Of a DNA stretch of 23,527 nt, positions 15,501 to 23,137 are shown in pieces. Below the pieces are notes generated by a model. That model did not search any database, was not told where the DNA came from, and worked only from the letters and a program-made list of their open reading frames with translations. This stretch comes from JANXSD01 sp043758125. Lineage in GTDB: Bacteria; Bacteroidota; Bacteroidia; AKYH767-A; OLB10. Positions within the stretch are counted from its first letter, which is position 1, and each line of letters begins with the position of its first letter. The stretch lies in assembly GCA_043758125.1 (NCBI GenBank), contig JAYVOC010000041.1:1-23527 (forward strand). The letters run 5' to 3'. A program made the translations under genes and the position numbers.

Positions 15501-16375
15501 AATGTAATCGGAACAGCTATCACATTATTATTTTCATTGCTCTCTAAAAAGTATCCCTTAGGATCTAACTGAACAACTACCCAATATTGTCCATTGCATA
15601 ATCCTGGAGGAAGATTAATCCACATTCCATCTAATGATTGATAATAAATATCGGTATATCCAGATGAAATTCCTTGTATCGTAGGGGAGCATCCATAAGC
15701 GCCACCACCTAATCCGAAATTCGGAAAACTACTATTCGTTAAAGTATTATTTACTGAATCTACACAATGACCATTATACGTTGAGCAACTACCATAATCC
15801 ATCAAACAAAAAGCAAGCTTAGAACCCGTTCCAACAATTGGCCAAGTCAACGGATCTGGATTTGTTGTTGATGTACGTAATGTATAAATACCCCAATCAT
15901 CAACGTGCATGTGACCATGTGAAGGATGATACGTCATACTTCCCGCTGGACGATCGTAATACGTCATCGTATTCCCATTCTTATGATAAATACGCTGATT
16001 TACTAATTGCTTAAGCGGATCTCCATTCGGACAAACAAAACCAGCAGCAGGATTTACAAAAGTATCAGTACCACAAATAATCGTATTGATAGCGCGTACT
16101 TCTAAAGGGCCAAAACCAATATTTGGACTCGATACTGAAATACGTAAACGTCCATCATTTCCACTGCATCCACCAGGACAAACTTGTGGGTATTCGATAT
16201 AACCACTTGTTCCATTAACCAATAATGTTGGACGACCAACAATAATATCAGGTAATAAATCACAATTCGTTGTGCCGTCCTTACAATTACAAGAAGTTGA
16301 ATTGTTTGTAGTACACTGCGCTGCCATCAGAAAGGGCATTAACAGTGAAATAAATGCGAGTAATAGTTTTTTCAT
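12569..16375 (-). CDS. Secreted lysyl-oxidase-like protein with P-domain, Ig-like repeats and T9SS sorting domain
   Basis: 1268 residues from ATG. Signal peptide 1-19 (KKLLLAFISLLMPFLMAA). Residues 37-292 form a lysyl oxidase (LOX) domain, a copper amine oxidase fold that deaminates lysine or other amines. Visible landmarks: HGHMH (H153, H155, H157) as the copper HxHxH; GSKLAFCLMD with K186; QGISSGYTDIY with Y244, matching human K320 and Y355 that make the lysine tyrosylquinone cofactor; and the closing YFLESNENNN. An Ig-like domain (about 296-368) follows, then a second Ig-like domain interrupted by a proprotein-convertase P-domain (about 403-542, with DADLIISLISP and NGTWTLKV). Further PKD/Ig-like repeats follow, several with SGQGT. 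Residues 1189-1268 are a T9SS type A sorting domain (LQPNPANN, SGIYMLNV, QRLVIE). Amine oxidase activity outside the cell is a strong inference; substrate unknown. Confidence 0.93.
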   Translation of the reverse strand: MKKLLLAFISLLMPFLMAAQCTTNNSTSCNCKDGTTNCDLLPDIIVGRPTLLVNGTSGYIEYPQVCPGGCSGNDGRLRISVSSPNIGFGPLEVRAINTIICGTDTFVNPAAGFVCPNGDPLKQLVNQRIYHKNGNTMTYYDRPAGSMTYHPSHGHMHVDDWGIYTLRTSTTNPDPLTWPIVGTGSKLAFCLMDYGSCSTYNGHCVDSVNNTLTNSSFPNFGLGGGAYGCSPTIQGISSGYTDIYYQSLDGMWINLPPGLCNGQYWVVVQLDPKGYFLESNENNNVIAVPITLTQQNGVVPTVTESGATTFCQGGSVILTSSAGANYLWSNGATTQAITVTQSGSYSVTVNATSSCPTTSSPKIVTVNPLTVSATATPAGICPGETVQLNAVATSNGTVTQIASFSNTTVYAIPDNNPIGVTSAVTVSGLNPTTLLTNSIVSVTINITHTYDADLIISLISPSGNTINLSNSRGGNADNFVNTIFSASATTPISAGTAPFTGSYLPEAAFSSLTGNLNGTWTLKVVDHAGSDQGTINNWTLKLNQSLPTTLSYAWTSNPVGYTSSSASGTVNPLTTTNYTITVTESSTGCTGTQTIPVTVGSTLHVTTNSPNAICAGGSTTLTASGAPSYTWSPAIGLSATSGSSVTANPSQTTTYKVVGTNGGCKDSTTVTVVVNALPNVTVNTPTAICAGSSTTLNANGASTYNWAPSFGLDIYTGSTVVATANQNTTYIVTGTNANGCTASASTIVSVNQIPVVNLNNNALTVCSGQSTTLSASGANSYSWSPSLGLDVTIGSTVISTVTSPITYTVTGTSNNCSSTASVTLSINTIPTTPSSVNTTATSFCAPFNASYSINSVANTSGYTWTVPAGLTIVSGQGTESISVSGTVAVSGNICVTADNVCGSSSPSCIAINITSGVPGAIGTILPTNGKACPNDIITYSISPIANATSYKWIGPSGSTILSGQGSTSVVVQYNPSFTGGTYLQVRGSNACGFGPYKSKLISLNTPSTPGTITGANSGVCLGTFNYSVTSVSGMTYVWKVPANSSILSGQGTNAIVVQYASGFISGNLTVFAQNGCGNSGVRTKSISAAPLKVSAVTGPLSVCVSQSGVTYSITAAPSAISYVWAVQGGTITSGQGTTSIQVTFASNPRNAYVQVTPINSCAAAPIKTITVVVNACAKIYDFNSNGAALNLQPNPANNYVEVLYNTDLTTSGKITLNNILGQVQYSQIINPEEGKNSYMIDLRKFPSGIYMLNVHQGDRNYTQRLVIE

Positions 16376-16671
16376 GGAATTAAAAATATAATTTTGTTTT
16401 GTAGTTTTTAATAGATATCAGACATATTACAATAGCAAATCGAGGCTTTTTGAGCCTTTTCCCGATTAGATATTATGTGGTTGAATCCGATTATTTTTTA
16501 TGTTTTCTCAAAGGTGAGTAATGATTGGCAAAAACTTATGAATTATTAGGCAAACCTACCTAATTAGATGGCGAAATTAAGGTTTTTCATTGTGAGGTTT
16601 AGAAGAAAATTACGAAAACCTTAACACGCTCTTCTACTAAAGTGTATTACGAAGTAAATTTCTTAAAAAAA
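16376..16671. other. Intergenic gap upstream of the lysyl-oxidase-like gene, with a leader hairpin candidate
   Basis: This 296-bp gap must hold the end of the TlpA operon and the promoter of the LOX-like gene. A hairpin lies 63-92 bp before the LOX-like start: AGGCT (16443-16447), loop TTTTG, AGCCT (16453-16457), with outer AATCG/CGATT pairing (16438-16442 and 16463-16467, six unpaired bases on one side). It could be a leader structure. TAGGTTTG on the minus strand (16551-16558) fits TAnnTTTG but has no clear -33 partner. No ORF seen. Confidence 0.35.
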
Positions 16672-17823
16672 TTACCTTAACATTTGCGTAACTCTTAGTG
16701 AGAATTTTCTGATAAATTGTTCATAATCAGCGCCTGTTGCAGGTCCAGAAAATCCAGCATGCACTTCTTGAACTTTACCATTTCGATCAATAAAAATACA
16801 AGTTGGGAAACTTATGAAATCCTTTAGTTGCGGAATTATTTTACTCACATTTTCCTTTCCTGAAATTCCTGCAATCAATAATGGATAGTGTACATCAAAA
16901 CGTTTCGCTACACGCTTAACATTTAAACTTGCTTTTGCAAACTCAGGGAACCGCTCGAATGCCAATCCGATTATTTCCAACCCTTCCTCATGATGTTTAT
17001 TGTAATAATCCGACAAGAAAGCAGTTTCATCCATACAGTTCGGACACCATGATCCCATAATTTGAATGATGACAACCTTATTTTTAAAACGTGTATCACT
17101 TAATGAAACAAGGTTGCTATCAACGTCAGGAAAAGTAAATGCTAATTGACCTTCAACATGTGAAATAGTTTCAGGATTTCGCAACTGAATATTCTCATTT
17201 CGCTTTGCTTTCCATGAACCTTTGTAAGTCAATCCCGACCATTGCACTCCATTCATGTGATCATTAGTAACATGCGATTTATATAACCAACAATGCGATC
17301 CATCAAATACACTTAGCATTAATGAATCACCATTTACAATGCCTTCTAAAAATCGATGATCACCTGTTTCTGTTAAAAATGTTCCAGTAACTTTTTCATC
17401 AATTTGTTTGAACACACCAATTGCAAGTGATGAATCGGGAGTGCCTTCATCAAACCAAACTTCCCATCTTCCACTTACATTTATTGTTGGTTTTTTTGTT
17501 GTAGGAAACCGATTTGCATAATTATATTCTGCTTCAAAAGGAATTGAAGGATTTCCCTTTCTACCATAATTTATCCAAATGCCACTCATCTTTTTATTGA
17601 ATATTTTAACTCGAAATTCAGAGTCAAAAACAGGAACACGAATGAATAACGAATCTCCACTTGACGTTACATCATCACATTTAATTCTTTCTTCTGCATT
17701 ATGAATGATCATCACAATTTTACCATCAACTTTTTGTAAATCGAAATTAAATGGCAGCTTTTCATTGGGTAATGATAACATCCCTAACCAGATTCCAAAT
17801 AAAAGTTGTAAAGAATTTATCAT
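16672..17823 (-). CDS. TlpA-like thioredoxin-fold protein with N-terminal beta domain
   Basis: 383 residues from ATG. The N-terminus (NSLQLLFGIWLGMLSL) suggests a short signal peptide or membrane anchor, so it probably acts in the periplasm. Residues 25-210 are a beta-rich region without recognised catalytic residues; it resembles the accessory domain often fused in Bacteroidota TlpA-like proteins. Residues 226-380 are a TlpA/AhpC-like thioredoxin fold with active site W259-C260-P261-N262-C263 and the cis-Pro P340 before TCIFID. The expected reaction is thiol-disulfide exchange, usually reduction of secreted or heme/copper-handling proteins; the actual partner is unknown. It is the last gene of a three-gene operon, 2 bp after the lipoprotein gene. 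Confidence 0.88.
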   Translation of the reverse strand: MINSLQLLFGIWLGMLSLPNEKLPFNFDLQKVDGKIVMIIHNAEERIKCDDVTSSGDSLFIRVPVFDSEFRVKIFNKKMSGIWINYGRKGNPSIPFEAEYNYANRFPTTKKPTINVSGRWEVWFDEGTPDSSLAIGVFKQIDEKVTGTFLTETGDHRFLEGIVNGDSLMLSVFDGSHCWLYKSHVTNDHMNGVQWSGLTYKGSWKAKRNENIQLRNPETISHVEGQLAFTFPDVDSNLVSLSDTRFKNKVVIIQIMGSWCPNCMDETAFLSDYYNKHHEEGLEIIGLAFERFPEFAKASLNVKRVAKRFDVHYPLLIAGISGKENVSKIIPQLKDFISFPTCIFIDRNGKVQEVHAGFSGPATGADYEQFIRKFSLRVTQMLR

Positions 17824-17825
17824 AA

Positions 17826-18356
17826 TTAGTTGAAGATTGCTTTTATATTAAAATTGGTAGGATCTGCAAGAATTACCTTTTGTGAACCAATGACAGTATA
17901 TCCTTTCCATGGATCATAATGTAACTGCTGACTAGATTGATAATAGCCATTCTTTTTCTCGATATTTATGTTCAACATTATAACCGTATCAGCATGAAGA
18001 ATCACTTCTAATTTTCGTACTGATAATTTTGGTTCAAGCGCTTTATAGATAAGGTGCGTTTGATTGGACAAATAAAATGTATCTGCTTTATATGATTTTT
18101 TCCATGCAGGCTTATTCAAATCACAATCTTCGAAAGGACGTAATTCTTTTTTCCAATCTACGGAAATAATGTATTTACTTTCTTCTTTATTATCTCTATT
18201 AATACTTTTTTGAAGATGAACATTATTTTTCTTTAATGCTTCTGCTTGCTTAATGAAATATTCTCTCACCTGAAAAAATTGATTCGATGTTTTTATTACT
18301 TCTGAATTATTGCAGGAGGATAACACCATCAAAATAAATACTGTTGTTAATCGCAT
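17826..18356 (-). CDS. Small lipoprotein of unknown function
   Basis: 176 residues from ATG. MRLTTVFILMVLSSC is a lipoprotein signal peptide with lipobox LSSC and lipidated Cys at residue 15. The mature protein starts with a charged, probably helical segment (about 22-62), followed by strands with a SVDWKKELRPFEDCD motif, a DTFYLSN segment and a C-terminal QKVILADPTNFNIKAIF. No family recognised. It lies between a TMTC-like membrane protein (8 bp upstream) and a TlpA-like thioredoxin (2 bp downstream), so co-expression with both is likely; a shared envelope role is inference. Confidence 0.8.
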   Translation of the reverse strand: MRLTTVFILMVLSSCNNSEVIKTSNQFFQVREYFIKQAEALKKNNVHLQKSINRDNKEESKYIISVDWKKELRPFEDCDLNKPAWKKSYKADTFYLSNQTHLIYKALEPKLSVRKLEVILHADTVIMLNINIEKKNGYYQSSQQLHYDPWKGYTVIGSQKVILADPTNFNIKAIFN

Positions 18357-18364
18357 AATAAAAT

Positions 18365-20482
18365 CTATTGTATTAATCCTGATGCCTGAGCACGTTGAAT
18401 ATATTTCATGGCTTCAACACTATCACCAAGCATTTTTAAAGTGATGCCATAATTAAGCGCAGCTTTCATATTTTGTGGATCTGCAATAACAGCTTTTTCA
18501 AACCATGGCTTTGCCGAATCTGGCTTTTGCATCGCAGCATAACAATTTCCAATATTATTTAATGCATCGCCATAATCTGGATGAATGATTAAAGCATTTT
18601 TATAATCTACAATAGCTTTATTAAAATCATTTGCTTTTGCCCAAGCATTTCCTCGATTGTAATATGCTTTATCAAAATCTTTTTTCAATTGTAATGAACG
18701 TTCAAATGCTTTTAATGAAGCTTCTAAATTTCCTGATTCGCTTAAATATAATCCTAAATTATTATATGCATCCGCCGAGGTTGAATCATACTGAATAGCC
18801 TGTTGAAGATCGGCAATAGCTTTGTCGTATTGTCCGGCCATTCCATAAGCAATACCGGAGCTTGTAAGGTGATCCGCATCATCAAATTGCTTGTAGGAAC
18901 GAGCTTGTTCGAAAGCAATAACAGCATCTTTAGCATCTTCCTTTTCTTTATAAGCAATTCCTAAATGATACCACGCATCATTATAATTTGGAATGATGCT
19001 CACTCCTTTTTTTAACTGCTCTATCGCATGATCCAAGTATTGTTGCTTAACAGTATTATCCTTTTCAATTAATGCTTGTTCAATTAAAATAGCACTACCA
19101 TAAGCATAACAAATGCGAGCTGAGTTGGGAGATGTTTTTGAATCTTTTGCTAAAAGCGTAAGATTGTTTTTCCAATCTGCATTTCGCGCAATTGTTCGAA
19201 CACTAAATAAGAATAATAGTATCGCCAATGGAAAAAGAAGCAACGTGTTTTTTTGAAAATCATTTACCGTAAGTTCGGTTTTAGTATTAGCAGAATTTTT
19301 TGATAATAATTTAGAAGAAAGAATTGCAATTACAATACAAAATCCTAATGATGGAGTATATAAAAATCGTTCTGCCATGGTGGCTTCAATCAGGAAAAAA
19401 ATATTGGAAACTAAAATTACCGTTCCAATGAAAAACAGAATCCCAAATGAAATCATATTCCGCACTTTTAATTTTAATATCGCATAAATAAATAATCCAG
19501 AAAAGATTAGCAAGGGAACAATTGCCTCCAAACTATTAAGTTTAACAATAGGAATTGTATTAAAAGAATAATCGAAAACTAAATGTATCGGAAAAAATAA
19601 TAACCATAAATATTTTCCGAGAATGGATAGTGCAGTAGCAAACCTATCTAATGAACTTGTTGAGGCAAGCAGCGAATTATTGATTAACAACAATTGGAAA
19701 TCGGTGCTGATTATTGTTCCTAGTACAAAATGTCGGATAATAAAAAAGATAATAATTACACCAATGAATGGAACCATTTTCAGCGCAATATTTTTCAAAT
19801 CTAATTTTGTTGAACACCATAATACAAGAGGGAAAACACCAATCCAAGTAATAGAACTTTCCTTTGAAAGTAAACAGAGAAAATAAACAAATGCAGATAT
19901 AATAATCCATTTCATTTGATTTGTTGAAACATATTTTAACAAAAAGTACACAGATGATAATCCAAAAAGTAAACTTAAAATTTCATCCCGACTTTTTATG
20001 TTTGCCACCACTTCGGTGTGTAGCGGATGAGCAATAAATAATAACGTAGCAACTAGTGGAATTAAAGGATGATACGCATGTAATATTTTTTTCATTACTG
20101 AAAATAAAACCACAGCTGTTAGTGCATAAAGCAAAATATTAATACTATGATTTAACAGTGGTTTTCCTGGTGCAATCTGCCATTCAATAGCAAACATCGC
20201 AACGGAAAGTGGTCGGTATAACCCTTCTTTACGATCCCAAAATCCTGCTCGATAAGGAGACGTGAAAATCTTTCCTAAGGAGCTAATTCCTCCCGTAGTA
20301 AATTTATTGCTTTTCAAAACAGTTCCATCATCAACAGTATAATCTGATTTGATAGTGTTTGCATAAAGCAAGAATGCAAAAACTGCAACAATAATATAAA
20401 TCCATTTCTGTTGAATGGGCTTTACTTCCGGTTTATTATTTTTCGGTGTCGCGGGAATTGGTCTTTGTGATTTTTTCTGCAC
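18365..20482 (-). CDS. TMTC-like multi-pass membrane glycosyltransferase with C-terminal TPR repeats
   Basis: 705 residues. Start is GTG at 20482: an in-frame TGA lies two codons upstream, and no ATG occurs before the first membrane span. A cytoplasmic Lys/Pro-rich start leads to TM1 (about 27-44), and 10-12 spans continue to about residue 430. The first loop after TM1 has DYTVDDG (D51, D52), the acidic pair typical of GT-C enzymes. Residues 151-169 read HPLHTEVVANIKSRDEIL, very close to the HPxHTExVA...R(A/D)xxL signature of TMTC proteins. Residues about 445-705 are about seven TPR repeats. TMTC relatives transfer mannose from lipid-linked donors to Ser/Thr; here the sugar and acceptor are unknown. 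It is the first gene of an operon with the lipoprotein and TlpA-like genes. Confidence 0.87.
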   Translation of the reverse strand: MQKKSQRPIPATPKNNKPEVKPIQQKWIYIIVAVFAFLLYANTIKSDYTVDDGTVLKSNKFTTGGISSLGKIFTSPYRAGFWDRKEGLYRPLSVAMFAIEWQIAPGKPLLNHSINILLYALTAVVLFSVMKKILHAYHPLIPLVATLLFIAHPLHTEVVANIKSRDEILSLLFGLSSVYFLLKYVSTNQMKWIIISAFVYFLCLLSKESSITWIGVFPLVLWCSTKLDLKNIALKMVPFIGVIIIFFIIRHFVLGTIISTDFQLLLINNSLLASTSSLDRFATALSILGKYLWLLFFPIHLVFDYSFNTIPIVKLNSLEAIVPLLIFSGLFIYAILKLKVRNMISFGILFFIGTVILVSNIFFLIEATMAERFLYTPSLGFCIVIAILSSKLLSKNSANTKTELTVNDFQKNTLLLFPLAILLFLFSVRTIARNADWKNNLTLLAKDSKTSPNSARICYAYGSAILIEQALIEKDNTVKQQYLDHAIEQLKKGVSIIPNYNDAWYHLGIAYKEKEDAKDAVIAFEQARSYKQFDDADHLTSSGIAYGMAGQYDKAIADLQQAIQYDSTSADAYNNLGLYLSESGNLEASLKAFERSLQLKKDFDKAYYNRGNAWAKANDFNKAIVDYKNALIIHPDYGDALNNIGNCYAAMQKPDSAKPWFEKAVIADPQNMKAALNYGITLKMLGDSVEAMKYIQRAQASGLIQ

Positions 20483-20486
20483 CTGT

Positions 20487-20519
20487 CAAAGATAGTAGAT
20501 ATTGAAATTCTATTGCAAA
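20487..20519 (-). promoter_or_regulatory. Bacteroidota promoter abutting the GTG start (TTTG-N21-TATCTTTG)
   Basis: On the minus strand TTTG (20519-20516) is followed after 21 bases by TATCTTTG (20494-20487), close to the -33/-7 consensus. Only four bases, ACAG, separate the -7 box from the GTG start at 20482, so the transcript would start at or one base before the start codon. The upstream neighbour ends in a strong terminator only 3 bp beyond the -33 box, which supports an independent promoter here. Confidence 0.65.
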
Positions 20520-20521
20520 TG

Positions 20522-20551
20522 AAAAAGGCTACCGGTGAGGGTAGCCTTTTT
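20522..20551 (-). terminator. Strong intrinsic terminator of the pyrophosphatase gene
   Basis: AAAAAGGCTACC (20522-20533) and GGTAGCCTTTTT (20540-20551) form a perfect 12-bp stem with a six-base loop. The GC-rich core is followed by a T-run on the minus strand. It begins 18 bp after the stop of the gene ending at 20570. The symmetric A/T tracts make it potentially bidirectional. Confidence 0.92.
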
Positions 20552-20569
20552 CAGAAATCTATATTTTAA

Positions 20570-23083
20570 TTACTTGCAGCAATCTTTCATTTCGCCTTTG
20601 CATTGCATTCCATGCGCTTTGCATTGCTCCATGCATTCTTTAGAACAACCTTTTGAGCAATCATGATTTTTCATGTCACCATTCATTCCATGTTCTTTGC
20701 ATTCTCCCATTTTTTCTTTCGAGCAACAATTGCCCATCATCGCTTTTGAGCAAGCATCATGTTTCATAGTGCATTTGCCATTTTCCATCTTTAAACAAGC
20801 AGAACTATCACATTTTCCTTCAGCAAGCCATTTATTGCAAGTTGCAGTATCGATTACACAGTTACCTGCAGAATCCATCTCACATCCCATTTTCATTTCG
20901 TGATCCATCGGACATTCCATCTTTGCTTTGTCCTTGCAACAACCAGAACCCATCATATCACCTTCGTCACCACCAGTTACAGCTATGTAAGGAGCGATAA
21001 CCAATGACACGATCGACATTAATTTAATTAAGATATTCATGGATGGACCAGATGTATCTTTAAAAGGATCACCAACAGTATCACCCGTTACAGACGCTTT
21101 ATGTGGTTCCGATTTTTTGTAAAACATTTCTCCATTAATCATTACTCCTTTCTCGAATGATTTCTTTGCATTATCCCAAGCACCACCAGCATTGGATTGA
21201 AAAATCCCCATCAATACACCGCTTACAGTAACTCCAGCTAATAAACCACCCAACACCTCAGGACCAAAAGTAAATCCTACTATTAAAGGTGTTATCAAAG
21301 CAATTGCACCAGGCATTAACATTTCACGTAGTGATGCTTTCGTAGATATTGCAACACATTTTTCATATTCAGGTTTTGCTTTGTATTCCATAATTCCTGG
21401 AATCTCACGAAACTGACGACGAACTTCTTGAACCATATCCATGGCTGCTTTACCTACAGCCTGAATACATAATGCTGAGAAAATAAATGGAATCATTGCA
21501 CCAACAAATAATCCTGCAAGAACATTCGCCTTATAAATATCGATTGCATGAATACCCGCTATTCCAACGAACGCCGCAAACAATGCTAAAGATGTTAATG
21601 CAGCAGAGGCAATCGCAAATCCTTTTCCGGTAGCAGCAGTTGTGTTACCAACAGCATCTAAATTATCAGTACGCTCACGAACTTCTGGAGGTAATTGACT
21701 CATTTCCGCAATACCACCTGCATTATCAGCAATAGGACCAAAAGCATCAATTGCTAATTGCATCGCAGTAGTTGCCATCATACCTGCTGCAGCAATTGCA
21801 ACTCCGTATAATCCTGCAAAATGAAAAGATGCCATAATACCAGCTGCTAACGTTAAAATTGGAACAACAGTTGATTTCATCCCAACCGATAAACCACCAA
21901 TAATATTGGTAGCATGACCAGTTGAACTTTGTTGAATAATTGAATTTACTGGGCCTTTACCCATTGCAGTATAATACTCAGTAACGATACTCATTATTGC
22001 ACCGACTACGGTTCCTACAATAATTGCCATGAACACGCCCATTTTCGTAAAAGTTACAGTGCGTAAAGTGATATCGCCATCAGGCAACATCCACATCACA
22101 ACAAAGTAAGATGCTACAACAGTAATTAACATCGAAGCCCAATTACCGAGGTTTAAAGCGCTTTGAACATTTGATTTATCATCCTTAATAGAAACGAACC
22201 AAGTTCCAACAATTGAGAAGAGAATTCCTAAACCACATATTACCATTGGCAATAAAATTGGCGACATTCCTCCAAAATTATCTGTAACAGTAATTTCTTG
22301 TCCTAATACCATGGTAGCTAAAATTGTTGCCACATACGAACCAAATAAATCGGCTCCCATACCTGCAACATCACCAACATTATCACCTACATTATCTGCA
22401 ATAGTTGCAGGATTACGAACATCATCTTCAGGAATTCCAGCTTCTACTTTACCAACAAGGTCAGCTCCAACATCAGCAGCTTTTGTATAGATACCACCGC
22501 CTACACGAGCAAACAATGCTATCGACTCAGCACCTAAAGAGAATCCAGTAAGTACCTCAATAGAAGTTCTAACGGTATTGGCACCTAATCCAGCAAAAAT
22601 GTTTAGGAATGCAATGAATAATCCTCCTAAACCAAGTATTGCTAAACCAGCAACACCTAAACCCATTACGGTTCCACCTGTGAAGGATACTTTTAAAGCT
22701 TGTTTTAAACTTGTACGAGCAGCTTGAGTTGTACGAACATTCGCTTTGGTAGCGACTTTCATCCCAATATATCCAGCTGTAGCCGAAAATACTGCTCCAA
22801 TAATAAAGGCGATTGCAATGATCCAACTCGAGTGGATTTCTTTACCATTCACCTCGTGAATAGTTCCAGAATACGCTAATAAAATAGCTGCGAATGTTAC
22901 GAAAATACCGAGTACTTTCCATTCTGCTTTTAGAAATGCCATAGCGCCATCGGCAATGTAGCCTGCCAGCTCTTGCATCTTTGCATCGCCAGCGTCTTGT
23001 TTACTTACCCATGCTGATTTGATGGCCATTACGATTAGACCGATGATACCAAGTACGGGAATTAGATAAATTAAATTTTGCAT
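20570..23083 (-). CDS. hppA: Membrane-bound ion-pumping pyrophosphatase (K+-dependent type) with Cys/Met/His-rich C-terminal tail
   Basis: 837 residues from ATG at 23083; a TTG three codons earlier (23092) is less likely. The enzyme hydrolyses PPi and pumps H+ or Na+ across the inner membrane. Core motifs: D204-x3-D208-x3-K212-x-E214, NVGDNVGDVAGMGAD (231-245), DNAGGIAEMSQLPPEVRERTD (about 453-473), GNTTAATGKGF (479-489) and a C-terminal NAGGAWDNAKK (631-641) with GDTVGDPFKDTSGPS. A483 and G486 fit the K+-dependent class. The TM6 glutamate used to tell Na+ from H+ pumps is absent (GADLFGSYVA), while TM5 has E186. After the usual end (about residue 705) an extra 132 residues (20573-20968) contain 20 Cys, 17 Met and 5 His. 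Termini of this family face the periplasm, so the tail is probably periplasmic. Confidence 0.95.
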   Translation of the reverse strand: MQNLIYLIPVLGIIGLIVMAIKSAWVSKQDAGDAKMQELAGYIADGAMAFLKAEWKVLGIFVTFAAILLAYSGTIHEVNGKEIHSSWIIAIAFIIGAVFSATAGYIGMKVATKANVRTTQAARTSLKQALKVSFTGGTVMGLGVAGLAILGLGGLFIAFLNIFAGLGANTVRTSIEVLTGFSLGAESIALFARVGGGIYTKAADVGADLVGKVEAGIPEDDVRNPATIADNVGDNVGDVAGMGADLFGSYVATILATMVLGQEITVTDNFGGMSPILLPMVICGLGILFSIVGTWFVSIKDDKSNVQSALNLGNWASMLITVVASYFVVMWMLPDGDITLRTVTFTKMGVFMAIIVGTVVGAIMSIVTEYYTAMGKGPVNSIIQQSSTGHATNIIGGLSVGMKSTVVPILTLAAGIMASFHFAGLYGVAIAAAGMMATTAMQLAIDAFGPIADNAGGIAEMSQLPPEVRERTDNLDAVGNTTAATGKGFAIASAALTSLALFAAFVGIAGIHAIDIYKANVLAGLFVGAMIPFIFSALCIQAVGKAAMDMVQEVRRQFREIPGIMEYKAKPEYEKCVAISTKASLREMLMPGAIALITPLIVGFTFGPEVLGGLLAGVTVSGVLMGIFQSNAGGAWDNAKKSFEKGVMINGEMFYKKSEPHKASVTGDTVGDPFKDTSGPSMNILIKLMSIVSLVIAPYIAVTGGDEGDMMGSGCCKDKAKMECPMDHEMKMGCEMDSAGNCVIDTATCNKWLAEGKCDSSACLKMENGKCTMKHDACSKAMMGNCCSKEKMGECKEHGMNGDMKNHDCSKGCSKECMEQCKAHGMQCKGEMKDCCK

Positions 23084-23105
23084 AAAACTCAAATTTTTAG
23101 GGCTG

Positions 23106-23137
23106 CGAAGGTAGTTGTTTTGAACAAAGAGGACAAA
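23106..23137 (-). promoter_or_regulatory. Promoter of the pyrophosphatase gene (TTTG-N20-TACCTTCG)
   Basis: On the minus strand TTTG (23137-23134) and TACCTTCG (23113-23106) are 20 bases apart, matching the Bacteroidota -33/-7 layout with one mismatch in the -7 box (TTCG for TTTG). The predicted start of transcription leaves a leader of under 20 bases before the ATG at 23083. Confidence 0.5.

Noticed and set aside
20673..20903. Plus-strand ORF opposite the pyrophosphatase tail
   Set aside because: The minus frame continues without a break from the pyrophosphatase and ends just before a terminator; the plus frame has no supporting features.
23084..23092. TTG start for the pyrophosphatase
   Set aside because: An ATG three codons later fits the family's N-terminus and leaves a short leader after the promoter.
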